Positions 49,162-60,148 of a stretch of DNA of 64,000 nt are shown here, in pieces. This DNA is from Cunninghamia lanceolata (Eukaryota > Streptophyta > Pinopsida > Cupressales > Cupressaceae): positions 11,930,501 through 11,994,500 of the forward strand of contig BSBN01001017.1 of the NCBI GenBank assembly GCA_027924645.1, in the 5' to 3' direction. How positions within the stretch are numbered: the stretch's first letter is position 1; every line of letters begins with the position of its first letter. The position numbers and the translations under genes are program-made. The notes under the pieces were generated by a model. The model was not told the DNA's origin. It did not search any database and worked only from the letters and a program-made list of their open reading frames with translations.

Positions 49162-51465
49162 ATGGATGGTAGGAGATCCAAGATGGAAGGCAGAAACTTG
49201 CAGTCATCTCCACCACTTAGAAACATTTCCAAAAGAAATGTGAATCCAAAATATTCCCACCAAGATAATAATCTAGACATCCAGGAGAATGATTCAGAAC
49301 GAAATATTGCAATTCACAATAAATTCACACCTCTACATGATTCAAACGAGAACCTCAGTGGAGCAACTGATGATATTTTGGCAAGGTACAGACCCACTCC
49401 TCAAGAACAGCGGGATCATGATGCAAAGGTCATGAGGGATATTGATAGGAACCAGGCTGAACATGATTTCAAGGTCTCGTTTGACCAGGGAGAAGAGATA
49501 GGATATGAATTGTCAAATCAGGGAATAAATGACAATCCAGAATATCAGGAAATAAATAATCAAGACATGAGTGATGAGAAACAGGAAATACTCATGCTCA
49601 GGAAAGAACTCAAAAGGTACAAGATACAAGAGGAGAAGGAGTTATTGCAGCAAGAAATTCAACAGAGGAGAAATAAAGCCAAAATAGCTCCCCCCAAATA
49701 TGTACCCCCGCATAGAGGGAATATTTCAAGGAATACACAACAAAATACAAATAGTGCTCAAAACTCACATGCTTCTGGAAGTCATCAGAACACTATTCCC
49801 CAAATCCCCAGACCACCTCCCATAAGTAATGCATCCCTACATGTGGCAAATAATTACCCACCCCCTGGTCAACAATATTATAGGCCACAAAATCAACACA
49901 TAAATCCCCATATGAACCAACATCAACAATATGCATATCATCAGCCACCAGGTGGATATAATTACTATCCCAATCCACCACATCTCAATTTTCCTCCCCA
50001 AAACCTTGCTAATATATGCAGTCAATTTGATTTAACTGGATATCAGTTATATCCATATCCTATGGATAGTACTTGGAGAAACACGGTTCCCAAGTTTACT
50101 GGAAACAATGCAGTATCTGCAGAAGATCATATCAGAAGTTTTAATGCTTTTGTACAGGATATAGGTATGGACTGGGAAGACATTAGAATGAGGTTATTTA
50201 TGATGTCCCTCACTGAAGATGCCAGAGATTGGTTTAATAGCTTGCCCGATGCATCAATCAATTCAATGACTAATTTCCATAACCAGTTTAAGGATCAGTA
50301 TGGTAACCAATACGCTCCTGAGTTTGCCTTACATGAACTAATAAGTATACAGAAGTATCAAAATGAATCAGTATTTGATTTCAACCTGAAGTTTTCCAAG
50401 TTACATAATAAGGTACCACATGGAGCCAAGTTATCTGACCAGGCAGCACTGAGTATCTATATGAAGGCATTTGACCCCAAAACAGGATATGAACTTAGAA
50501 ACCGGTGTCCTGCAACGTTGGTTGAAGCACAGAAAATAGCCATAACTATTGAAAATAATAGAAAAGCTGCAGGAATGGTCAGTAAAAGGGAAAATCATAG
50601 AAATCTTCAGAATCCAAATGCTCAACAGATTAAACTAGAGGGTCAGCATAGGCAGGATAGAGCTAGGTTACATGATATGCCTTACAATACAAATTGGAAG
50701 GATGGAAGACCTATTGACAACAACAGAAAGCAGCCATATGGAAAGGATACTCCTGATCCATTGAAGAGAAACATGGCACATATGGCAGAAAATAAACCTT
50801 GGTGTTCTGTATGTAACTTGCCACATTCACCTGAATACTGTGAGGTAGCTAAATCAATACAGCAAGAGGAAATGCTATATAACTATAATAGAGATAATCA
50901 CACCATTAATATGATGCAGGATACACCATGTGTGGTAACAGAAGATTATTCTTCTTCAGAGGAAGAAGGGTATGAGTATGATGTAGGGAACCAAAAATAT
51001 CATGTTAACATGGGAGAACAGCAAGTATTCTCAGACCAGGAAGACATTTATGACAATAAACCATATGGTCAATGGAGAAAACCTACTGAGGATGAAAAAG
51101 AAGCTCTCACAGTAGCTGCAGTGGCTCAAGCTCGAAACACTTATAACTTAAGGAATAGAACAATAAATGCTGGGCAAGGAATTCCTGGGAGTGTATTCAT
51201 AAAAGACCAGAATAACAAGGGGAATAATACAAAATCATCACCTAAAGAACCAGAAAAGGGGGATAAAAATAAAATGAAAGAAAATATAGAAAAAGAGAAT
51301 ACAAAAACAGAAAAGAATGACCATATCATAACCCCTTCTTTTGACATTGCACAGGCAGTGTCTCAGGTGAAGATATCGGTCCCACTCTTAGAGATGATGA
51401 AAATAGATAAATATAGGAGTACAGTCGTCAAGATGATTTCTGATACACCTAATCCAAAAACATAA
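49162..51465 (+). CDS. gag: Tat-type gag polyprotein, intact
   Basis: 767 codons, no stops. The N terminus is charged and disordered. A coiled-coil-prone E/K/Q-rich part (about residues 135-175) is followed by a long P/Q/N/H/Y-rich region (about 180-285). The gag core (about 305-480) includes F-M-M-S-L-T-E-D-A-R-D-W-F-N-S-L-P, the hallmark of Ty3/Gypsy gag. A CCHC-like knuckle C-S-V-C-N-L-P-H-S-P-E-Y-C starts at residue 548 (50803) with C-x2-C-x3-H-x4-C spacing, one residue shorter than standard in the middle. The C-terminal tail is Lys/Glu-rich. The start is the ATG giving MDGRRSK; an upstream ATG at 49061 is in another frame. Forms the particle and packages RNA. Confidence 0.92.
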   Translation: MDGRRSKMEGRNLQSSPPLRNISKRNVNPKYSHQDNNLDIQENDSERNIAIHNKFTPLHDSNENLSGATDDILARYRPTPQEQRDHDAKVMRDIDRNQAEHDFKVSFDQGEEIGYELSNQGINDNPEYQEINNQDMSDEKQEILMLRKELKRYKIQEEKELLQQEIQQRRNKAKIAPPKYVPPHRGNISRNTQQNTNSAQNSHASGSHQNTIPQIPRPPPISNASLHVANNYPPPGQQYYRPQNQHINPHMNQHQQYAYHQPPGGYNYYPNPPHLNFPPQNLANICSQFDLTGYQLYPYPMDSTWRNTVPKFTGNNAVSAEDHIRSFNAFVQDIGMDWEDIRMRLFMMSLTEDARDWFNSLPDASINSMTNFHNQFKDQYGNQYAPEFALHELISIQKYQNESVFDFNLKFSKLHNKVPHGAKLSDQAALSIYMKAFDPKTGYELRNRCPATLVEAQKIAITIENNRKAAGMVSKRENHRNLQNPNAQQIKLEGQHRQDRARLHDMPYNTNWKDGRPIDNNRKQPYGKDTPDPLKRNMAHMAENKPWCSVCNLPHSPEYCEVAKSIQQEEMLYNYNRDNHTINMMQDTPCVVTEDYSSSEEEGYEYDVGNQKYHVNMGEQQVFSDQEDIYDNKPYGQWRKPTEDEKEALTVAAVAQARNTYNLRNRTINAGQGIPGSVFIKDQNNKGNNTKSSPKEPEKGDKNKMKENIEKENTKTEKNDHIITPSFDIAQAVSQVKISVPLLEMMKIDKYRSTVVKMISDTPNPKT

Positions 51466-51490
51466 AGGGTTTGAAAAAACAACAAATAAT

Positions 51491-54400
51491 GTGCATCAAG
51501 AAAATTTTAAGATGCCTGAGGTATACCTTGGTGACACACTTACAAAAAATCCCTCACAGGTGGATCCATTCTATACTACACTAGTAATCAAGAACAGAAT
51601 AGTCAGGAATTGTATGATTGATTCAGGTGCTGCTATGAATATCATGCCTATAGCAGTGATGAAAGAATTAGGGATGTGGGTTGATACTACGTATGGCCAA
51701 TGTTATGCAATGGATAACAGATCTATTCCAGTAGTTGGTATTATGAAAGATGTAGAAATAAAACTTGCTTCATATCCTGAGGCAACATATAACATTGACA
51801 TCACTGTGGTTGATATCCCACCGTATTATGGAATGCTGTTATCAAGGCAGTGGGCTGCAATGGCAGGAGGCAATGTTCAATTAGATCTATCATATGCCAC
51901 CATACCAGTAGGTGACAAAGAAATCAAGTTGTGCAGAGAACCAAGGTATGACAATATTATAGAAAGAATGGACCGGCATCAGGTGAATTTCTTTTGTGAC
52001 ACAGATTTAGGGGTTTTCAAAGTTGGAGAAACTACCCCAGAATTGCATAACACTGACCCAATACACACTGAATCTATGAAAAAAGGAAATGATTTGTGGA
52101 AAATGTATTTCGATGGTGCATGCAGCAAGATAGGAAATGGGGCCGGAGTAGTTTTTATCTCACCAGGAGGGAAAACATTCAAGTACTCTTTCTTACTGAC
52201 ATTTGAATGCACCAATAACGTAGCTGAGTATGAAGCCCTACTCATTGGCCTAGACATAGCCATCAAATACAAAATAAAAAAGTTGGCTGTCTATGGTGAT
52301 TCTGAATTGGTCATCTCCCAAGTAAGAGAAAAATATTTATCTAAGAATAAAAGATTAAGACAGTATAGAAATGCAGTTTGGGATAGTGTTGAATTATTTG
52401 ATGCTTTTTCAATCAGCTGGGTTGATAGGTCTAAAAACATCATGGCAGACTTTTTAGCAAACATTGCATTAAAGAGAGATGATCTAACATTAGGAGGGAT
52501 CACAGAAGTAGAATTTAAAACTAGACCTACCATCCCTGATAATATACAGAACTGGCAGGTGTTTGACAGCGATGCTGATATAATCAATTTCTTACATTGT
52601 GCTGATTATTATGAAAATCAAGAAATTGATTTCAGTGCATTTGTGGAGGAACACGATGGGAAAGAAACCCTATTTGGCCAAGAAGTGGTTCAACTGAAGA
52701 CGAATAAGATACCCAAAGGGCTTATTGCATTAGAAAAAGCATTTGACGGGCATGATAGATACAAGAAGAAAGAAACACCAGTGATACCTGAGAATCTTGA
52801 GGAAGTGAACTTGGGGACTCAGACAACCCCAAAAAATGTATATATTGGGAGGAATCTTGACCAGAAAATCAGAAGTAGAATTATCAATCTACTTAGGAAG
52901 TATAGTCATGTGTTTGCTTGGTCATATGATGACTTAAAGGCATATAGAGAGGATCTATTTCAACATGAGATACCACTCAAACCAGATGCAAAACCATTCA
53001 GACAGAAACAAAGGCCGATTAATCCTACATTGGCTCTGAAAATGCTGGAGGAACTTACAAAGTTAAGGGATGGAGCTATAATCAAGCCTATTAGACATTC
53101 TTCCTGGGTCTCAAACCTAGTACCTGTCAGGAAAAAGAATGGTGACATTAGACTGTGTGTGGATTTCAGAAACCTGAATAAATCTTCTCTCAAAGATAAT
53201 TATCCTCTTCCCAATATGGAGGCGATATTACAGAAAGTTACTGGATGTGAATTACTATCCATGATGGATGGTTTCTCCGGCTACAATCAGGTAAAGGTTA
53301 AGGAGTCTGAACAATTCAAGACCGCATTCACCACTCCTTGGGGAACATATGTATACTTGAGAATGCCATTTGGATTAACTAATGCTGGGGCAACATTTCA
53401 AAGAGCGATGGATGTGGCTTTTGCTGAATTGATCAATAAGATTATGATAGTCTATCAAGACGATTTAACAGCATATTCAAAAAAGGCTGAAGATCATTGC
53501 ACACATCTAGAACAGATATTTGTCAAAGCCCTAGAATATGGAATATCATTGAACCCTAAAAAATGCCAATTTGCAGTAACAGAAGGAAAATTACTTGGCC
53601 ATATAGTCTCGAAGGAAGGAGTTAAAATAGATCCTGAAAGGGTGGAAGCAATTGATCAGGTCCCTATTCCAAAAAATGTAAAAGCTATACAATCATTTTT
53701 TGGTCAGATAAATTTTGTCAGAAGATTTATACCAAATTTCGCAGAGATTGTTTGTCCTATATCAAGAATGCTGAAGAAGAACTCAGATATGAAATGGACA
53801 ACAGAAGCAATGGAAGCATTTGGTAACATTAAGGAGGCCATCAAACAAGCTCCAGTCTTAATATCCCCTGACTTCGGCAAACCTTTCCAACTTTTTTCAT
53901 TTGCTTCCTATCATACAGTGGCAGCAGTGTTGTTGCAGAAAAACAATGATGGATATGAACAGCCAATCTCTTTCTTTAGCAAGTCCCTTCAGAATGCAGA
54001 GTTGAAGTATGACATTATTGAAAAACAGGCATATGCATTGGTAAAAGCAGTAAAAAACTTTAGACCATATTTGGTAGGGGCTAAAATCATAGCATATGTT
54101 CCTAATGCTGCAGTCAAGGATGTACTGATTCAAACTGAGGTCACGGGTAGGAGATGTAGATGGATCAATAGGATTCAGGAATTCAACATTGAAATCCAAA
54201 TCACTAAATTAATAAGAGGACAGGGTCTTGCCAAATTGATGACTGAAAATAATCTAGAAGCTTCCCATATATGTAATATTGATGCAAGTACCAGTATTGA
54301 ACGTACTCCATGGTATACTGATATAGTATATTATCTAACACATATGAAGAGTCCTGAAGGATATGATGATAACAAAAGAAGGACACTCAAACTACAAGCT

Positions 54401-55567
54401 TCAAAATATGTACTCATTGGTGGAGATCTCTATTGGAAAAATAGAGATGGGGTTCTACTATTATGTTTAGATGAATATCAATCAAAACATATTATGAAGG
54501 AATTGCATGAAGGCATGTGTGGAGGACATTTCTCAGCAAAAACTACAGCCCACAAAATTTTGAGGGCAGGGTACTATTGGCCTAAAGTCTTTAACGATTC
54601 ATACCAGTACACTAGAAAATGTGAAGCATGCCAAAAGTTCTCAGGGAAGTTAAAGTATCATGGAGCACTACCTTTAAAACCTATGCAAGTTGAGGCTCCA
54701 TTTTATCAGTGGGGTATTGATTTTATAGGTGAAATTTCAGAGAAATCAAGTGGGGGGCACCGATGGATTTTAGTAGCTACTGATTACTTTACAAAATGGG
54801 TGGAAGCAATCCCAACCAGACAGGCTACTAGTAAAGTTGTGATAAATTTTCTAATGGATAACATTATATGCAGATTTGGTACTCCTGTAAGACTGATTAC
54901 TGATAATGGGATGTGCTTTAGATCTGATGAATTTAAAGGTTTTTGCAGCACACATGGTATCACTGTTTCTTATGCTGCTCCTTACCATCCACAGGCCAAT
55001 GGACAAGCTGAATCAAGTAATAAGAGTCTGTTGAAAATCATAAAAAGAATGTTGGATAGAAATAAAAAGGCTTGGGATTCAAAATTAAGAATGGCAGTAT
55101 GGGCTGACAGGATTACTATAAAAAGGGCAATTGGGAGATCACCTTATGAATTGGTATATGGAACCCAAGTGAGGTTACCGTTAGAAAATCTTATACCAGT
55201 ATACAAATTCATTCTCCAGGAAGACTTGAATATCCCTGAACCAATGGAGGAAAGGTTGGAACAATTGGCAGAGCTTGATGAAACAAGAAGAATGGCTCAG
55301 AAACAGAATATTAAATTACAGTCACAGGTAAAATATCTCTTTGACAAAAAGGCCAAAGAAAGAAAGTTTGAAATAAATGATCCGGTACTAATGTGGAATG
55401 CAAGATGTCAAGACAAGGGAAAACATGGAAAATTTGAAGCCCTGTGGTTGGGTCCTTTTGTTATCACTGGCAAGGGAGGTGATGATTCTTACTATGTACA
55501 GAATATGTCAGGAGAGGAGCAGGAATTGCCAGTACATGGGCAATACTTGAAGCAGTTCTTTTCATAA
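51491..55567 (+). CDS. pol: Tat-type pol polyprotein, intact, with extra RNase H before RT
   Basis: 1358 codons from GTG at 51491 (first in-frame ATG is M8); the frame is open from 51437 and overlaps the gag end by 29 nt in the +1 frame, so it is probably made by frameshift or splicing. Protease: D-S-G-A (Asp 44). Extra RNase H: Y-F-D-G-A (Asp 208), A-E-Y-E-A (Glu 246/248), Y-G-D-S-E (Asp 270), M-A-D-F-L (Asp 320), all acidic residues kept. RT: Y-Q-D-D at residues 655-658 (53453-53464), an unusual form of YxDD. The following RNase H has F-A-S-Y-H-T where D-A-S is normal and lacks the other aspartates. Integrase: Asp 1077, Asp 1138, Glu 1174 (D-D-35-E), with HHCC region before it. No chromodomain. 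Confidence 0.93.
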   Translation: MHQENFKMPEVYLGDTLTKNPSQVDPFYTTLVIKNRIVRNCMIDSGAAMNIMPIAVMKELGMWVDTTYGQCYAMDNRSIPVVGIMKDVEIKLASYPEATYNIDITVVDIPPYYGMLLSRQWAAMAGGNVQLDLSYATIPVGDKEIKLCREPRYDNIIERMDRHQVNFFCDTDLGVFKVGETTPELHNTDPIHTESMKKGNDLWKMYFDGACSKIGNGAGVVFISPGGKTFKYSFLLTFECTNNVAEYEALLIGLDIAIKYKIKKLAVYGDSELVISQVREKYLSKNKRLRQYRNAVWDSVELFDAFSISWVDRSKNIMADFLANIALKRDDLTLGGITEVEFKTRPTIPDNIQNWQVFDSDADIINFLHCADYYENQEIDFSAFVEEHDGKETLFGQEVVQLKTNKIPKGLIALEKAFDGHDRYKKKETPVIPENLEEVNLGTQTTPKNVYIGRNLDQKIRSRIINLLRKYSHVFAWSYDDLKAYREDLFQHEIPLKPDAKPFRQKQRPINPTLALKMLEELTKLRDGAIIKPIRHSSWVSNLVPVRKKNGDIRLCVDFRNLNKSSLKDNYPLPNMEAILQKVTGCELLSMMDGFSGYNQVKVKESEQFKTAFTTPWGTYVYLRMPFGLTNAGATFQRAMDVAFAELINKIMIVYQDDLTAYSKKAEDHCTHLEQIFVKALEYGISLNPKKCQFAVTEGKLLGHIVSKEGVKIDPERVEAIDQVPIPKNVKAIQSFFGQINFVRRFIPNFAEIVCPISRMLKKNSDMKWTTEAMEAFGNIKEAIKQAPVLISPDFGKPFQLFSFASYHTVAAVLLQKNNDGYEQPISFFSKSLQNAELKYDIIEKQAYALVKAVKNFRPYLVGAKIIAYVPNAAVKDVLIQTEVTGRRCRWINRIQEFNIEIQITKLIRGQGLAKLMTENNLEASHICNIDASTSIERTPWYTDIVYYLTHMKSPEGYDDNKRRTLKLQASKYVLIGGDLYWKNRDGVLLLCLDEYQSKHIMKELHEGMCGGHFSAKTTAHKILRAGYYWPKVFNDSYQYTRKCEACQKFSGKLKYHGALPLKPMQVEAPFYQWGIDFIGEISEKSSGGHRWILVATDYFTKWVEAIPTRQATSKVVINFLMDNIICRFGTPVRLITDNGMCFRSDEFKGFCSTHGITVSYAAPYHPQANGQAESSNKSLLKIIKRMLDRNKKAWDSKLRMAVWADRITIKRAIGRSPYELVYGTQVRLPLENLIPVYKFILQEDLNIPEPMEERLEQLAELDETRRMAQKQNIKLQSQVKYLFDKKAKERKFEINDPVLMWNARCQDKGKHGKFEALWLGPFVITGKGGDDSYYVQNMSGEEQELPVHGQYLKQFFS

Positions 55568-55804
55568 ACATGTACAAAGAGAATTGAGTGTTGCCAGTGC
55601 ATGGACAACATTCAATTAATTCTCAAAAATATTTTATTCCATGCACAGTAGTCTAGGAATCATTCCCGCTCCCCATCATTTGTTCCTTTCCTTTTTCCAG
55701 TTCCATAAAACCTCACCCCAAAATAATAAAAGATGTGGTCTACTTCCCCAGGAGATCTGGATCCTTGTATACTCACAGGGAGTATTCATCCCAGACAGAG
55801 CCAC
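55568..55804 (+). other. 3' untranslated part before the 3' LTR
   Basis: No gene. A diverged duplicate of the last pol bases (ttgccagtgcatggacaaca) follows the stop. No canonical polypurine tract is visible right before the LTR (the last bases are cagacagagccac); the nearest purine runs are aataataaaagatg (about 55720) and cagggag (about 55777). Confidence 0.6.
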
Positions 55805-55960
55805 TGTTAGCACAGTAAAATTTTCAAAATTTTACTATTCCCTTATTCCATCATATTTGAATAAACCCTAAGGAATATCCCAAAAGGACCACAATATAAA
55901 ATTTTTGTATCTCATAAAATGTCTAGGGATGAACAATGTCAAAAATCATCAAAATCAATC

Positions 55961-56881
55961 CATCGGCATAAGGTCGTGTGGCTTACACCGATACACAAGG
56001 AATTGTTTGAAAACAACCATCGGCGTGAAAATAGAGATCGGAAGAAGAATCATGGAGCTCACCGATGGAGTAAGCAACACCGATGACTTTACATCGGCAA
56101 GAAAGGCAAGTGGTCATGCCGATCGGTATGACAAATATCTATCGGATGATCTTTTAGAAGTTGCCCCGACGGTATATATCATACCGATGAAGCACTTTCG
56201 GCAAGAGTTTCACCGAACAGCACGCGAGGGTAACAAAGCAATTGTCATCGGTGAGAAATGAACCATCAGAATAGAAAACAAGTAAGTCTCCGACGATCAA
56301 AAGTCCTGGCGATAAGAAAGTTATCGGCAAGACTCACAGCGATGCATCTTCATCGGGATAGCTTGACATATCGGAACAAAAGAAGCAAGTCTTGCCGATT
56401 CATAAGTCACGGCGATCAAAAGATATCGGTGACACTTTACTAAGCTTTGCCCGATGAAGGATGCGATAAAGGGCATCGGGGAGATGATTTGGATCGGGAT
56501 ATCTTGAGAAAGCTATCCCGATAGAGAATGTCATTCCGATAAAGATAAAAGTTCATACATAAACAGACTATCGGTAAGACAATAAAGATTGGGGAGACAT
56601 AATTTTAGTATCCCGATGGTCTCAATCTTCCTGATAAGCAAAGTATATCGGTGGGACTTGCCATATCGCGGAGAGATCTAAAACCCTTGGCGATGAAGGA
56701 AATCATGCCGATGGTCACACCCACTTGAAATATGATACTACATGGCATCGGGGATACAATTGAGGGGTCATGCCGATTGACCGTCCGCACCATAAAAAAG
56801 GGTTGAGGTCGTCCAGACATTTCAAAAAGCACGCCGATAGGAAGAGTTATGGCGATGTGACACTTCACAGCGATGAACATT
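55961..56881. repeat. ATCGG/CCGAT motif cluster, 3' LTR copy
   Basis: Same block as 43815-44735. Of the few differences between the copies here, several fall within the motif itself (for example catcgg to catcag near 56264, cccgat to cctgat near 56631, and one created: cctgat to cccgat near 56451), as expected from decay of methylated CG. Confidence 0.8.
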
Positions 56882-57081
56882 GAATTGATCAGATAATTAA
56901 TACAAAACGGCTACAAAGTTCATACAATCATTATAATTGCAAAAAACCGTCCGAGAGCAGAATACAGAAGAATTCTCAGGGCAAAAGCAAAGGCTTCCAA
57001 TTCCAGCCATTGAGCGACAGGTACACATACACAAACCACTATATTACCTGTATTTGAATTTCCTGCCAAATTTTTCAAAAA

Positions 57082-60066
57082 ATGGAAACTTCGGGGAAAG
57101 GAAAAGGAAGAAAATCACAAGGGGAAACCAGTAAACCAAAGAAGCAAAAAACTGATCAAACCCCTGAAGAAAAAGTGAAAGACAGGAAACTAAATCAGGA
57201 CTTGATTGATCAGTTGCCTGGGTCAGCTCCCAAGGCCAGGAGGTCTGCCCAACTCAGGGCAGAAGTAGAAAAATTGGAAGACAAACATAAGCGCCTGGGA
57301 GATATTTGGACCCCAATTAGGGGATATGAACTCTTCAGGTTTCACTACAACAGAAGATTTAGAAATGCCCCTGTGTCAAACCCATGGCACATGAATTTAG
57401 GCAAACTGGTTGTACCTAATGTATTCTTGAATGTAGAACTCCTGCAACTGTTAGCCAGGCATTACAATTCAGGCCTGAAAGCTATCTGCAACCCTCAGGG
57501 AGAACCAATTGTACACCTATCAAAAAATGCTATTTGTGAGGTGTATGATTTGGATGATTTGTGCACTGTCCCTGTTGTTTATGAAGATTTGGATAAAGAA
57601 TACTGGAGAATGGATACAACCTACAATGGATGGAGGTTACCCATTCATAGACCCAGGATTGAAGGAGAAGTGATACCCTTGACTGAGAATGATGGCCCTC
57701 CCTTTCATGTATCCATTTTTGAACCATACATTCAATATACTTACTATTCTGTAGGCCAAGTCCTTGGCTCAGAGATCCCTGAGTTCATGGCTATTCCTCT
57801 AATGGTCATAACCTCTGATATTCAATGTCACAATGCCAGACAGTTTGATTATGCCTCCTATGTTGCTACTAGAATAGACTCTGGTCTATCTGCAATGAAA
57901 AACAATGCTCCAGCATGCTCTTTTGAGCATTACTCGATGCTCATGCATATGGTCTTATACTACGGCCAGGAAGTAGGATTGTGGCCAAATGAGCTTCAAT
58001 TTGTTGCTGCAGGTAAGAAAGGGGAGAAGATACCTGTACAAATGTGGACCAGAATCTGGGATAGCAGGTATGCTAACTCCAGCTATGCTCAATTTGAAGA
58101 GCATTCTGTTAAAGTGCTGTATAGGTATTTCAACCACCCCTGTGAATATTCAATTTCAGATGAAATAAAAAGATTCCTCAGACCAAAAGATTTTGGTGGC
58201 CCCCCTGCTGTCACTCATAATTGGGGAGACTGGTATTATTTTGAGGATGCTACTATGATTAGAGTGTATGGTTTTGAGGATGCTCCCTTTATATTGCCTA
58301 AAACTGTCCCTGACAGGATTGCATATCTGGAAATAATTAGGCAAATGCATTGTTCCAATGTCATGCATCTAAGTTCGCATGATAAACAATCATTCATGCC
58401 TAGTACTTTGTGTTTTGGAGATTTTACTGTGGTTTCAAAAGAAGGGTACAATCTCATTTTGGATAAACTAATGCATTATAACATGGTGACTGCTGAGGTG
58501 AGGAAAGGGTTTGACCCTGAGGGTTTCATTGACTATGCAAGAAGAAAACAAAATCTCAGTGGATACATGCACATACATTATCCACATGATGATGTCATTA
58601 GAAATTTGGAAGAGGCTGAAGTCGATTTGGTGGTGGAGAAATATAACAGAGATTTGAATGAAAAGAAAAAGCAGTTGGCAGAAGTTGAAGTGGTATCCTC
58701 TGAGGAGGAAGAATTGACTGAACAGCCACAAGATAAGACAATAGAAATGTCTAAAAGAAAAATGCAACAATATCAGCCTCCAGTTGTGATACATGATGAG
58801 GAGGGGTCTGCTGATGAAGATCCACGCCAAAAGGCTTATGATTCTTTTGTGTCAGATGATACATTCATTCATTCGAAGGAATTTAAATCATTCCTGTATA
58901 AATACAAGGGAAAGGAAATTAGAGAGTCAGTAGATAATGTTTCTGCTGACAATGAAAAATAGTTATTAGAGATGTTAAAGGAGACAGTGGACAAGGAAAT
59001 GCAGGACATGACACCAAGCAGAGGCAGACAGCTGCTTAAAGATGCAGGGGTTATGATTTTTCCCAGCTTGGATTTAAATTCTGCTCTGGTTTTTGATAGT
59101 TTTTTGAATAATGCTGATGATAAGTATAAGCTTACTCCAGAAGGAGTTAATGAAGTCTATATGGGAACGAGATACAATAATGATGAAAATTATTTAATGA
59201 TATGGGCATTGTATCCTCCCCATAAGAAGACGTCCATCATAGACACTGAGAAAACTTTTGGCCATGTTATGACTTTTAGAGCAGGTGAGACTGACCCCAT
59301 AATTACTGCAGACATTGGTATCAATGTTGCAAAATTGAATAAAGCACAAGCTCAGATGTTAATCAAGGAAAGGGATGCTTATAAGCTGAATTGTGAAAGA
59401 TTAACAAAGGAGAATGACTACTTGAAGGACGCTGTTAAGAGCACCTTTGGGCAATCTACGAAGAGAATAACTCAAGGTGAAAGCTCACAAAGTAGTCAAG
59501 AGATATCCCATGATCAAGCCAAACAAATTCAAATAGATGCATTTGTTACAATACTGCAGAGCAGGTATGCAAACATGGTACGGTGGTTAAACCAGTTTTG
59601 GGATAACTACTCGGAAAATCATAAAGCAGTCAAAGAACATGAGAGGCTTGATCAGAGGATACAAGAAAAGGTGATCGAGTTGCAAAACAGAGGTACCCCT
59701 GATAGCACAGATATCTCTGATGCAAGAGCATTACTCAAAAGGCACCAGAATTATTATGATAAACTCAAAGCTGATGCTAAGGAAGGGATTGATGCATCAG
59801 ACGCAGGGGTGCCCAGGATATTCAAAGATAATGGAGAGGTAAAGAGCAAAGAAGAGTGGACTGTTGATTGTCAAGTTATATTGCACAAAGCCACAGGAGC
59901 TCTAAAAAATAAAGCCTCTGTATCTACAGAAGTTTGCAAGCAACTGGAGGAAATGGTCACCCTCGATATAATCACCAGGAGTGCAGTCGAGCTTACTGAT
60001 TCTCACCGTGCGCAGGAGTACTTGGATCATCTAACAAAAGTCTATTTATGGCTAAACAGAGCCTAA
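57082..60066 (+). pseudogene. LTR-encoded 994-codon frame, 3' copy with one stop
   Basis: Same protein as 44936-47920 but Gln 627 (CAG) has become TAG at 58960-58962, splitting it into 626 and 364-codon open parts. I find ten further single-base differences in the frame and all ten change an amino acid (for example I to V, V to F, C to S, C to Y, H to D). This is the copy that would be in the 3' part of the genomic RNA. Confidence 0.9.
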
Positions 60067-60141
60067 TTAAGATTATGTAATTATTGTTTGTTAAAATCCC
60101 AAGAGACTTATTGAAGAGTTGTATCTCTTCATGAAAATATC

Positions 60142-60148
60142 TATATAA
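60142..60148 (+). promoter_or_regulatory. TATA box in the 3' LTR of the giant element
   Basis: Identical to 47996-48002. It could drive read-out transcription into the right part of the split gene. Confidence 0.5.

Noticed and set aside
51979..53193. Antisense frames within pol
   Set aside because: Shadows of the intact pol frame; no independent motif or promoter.
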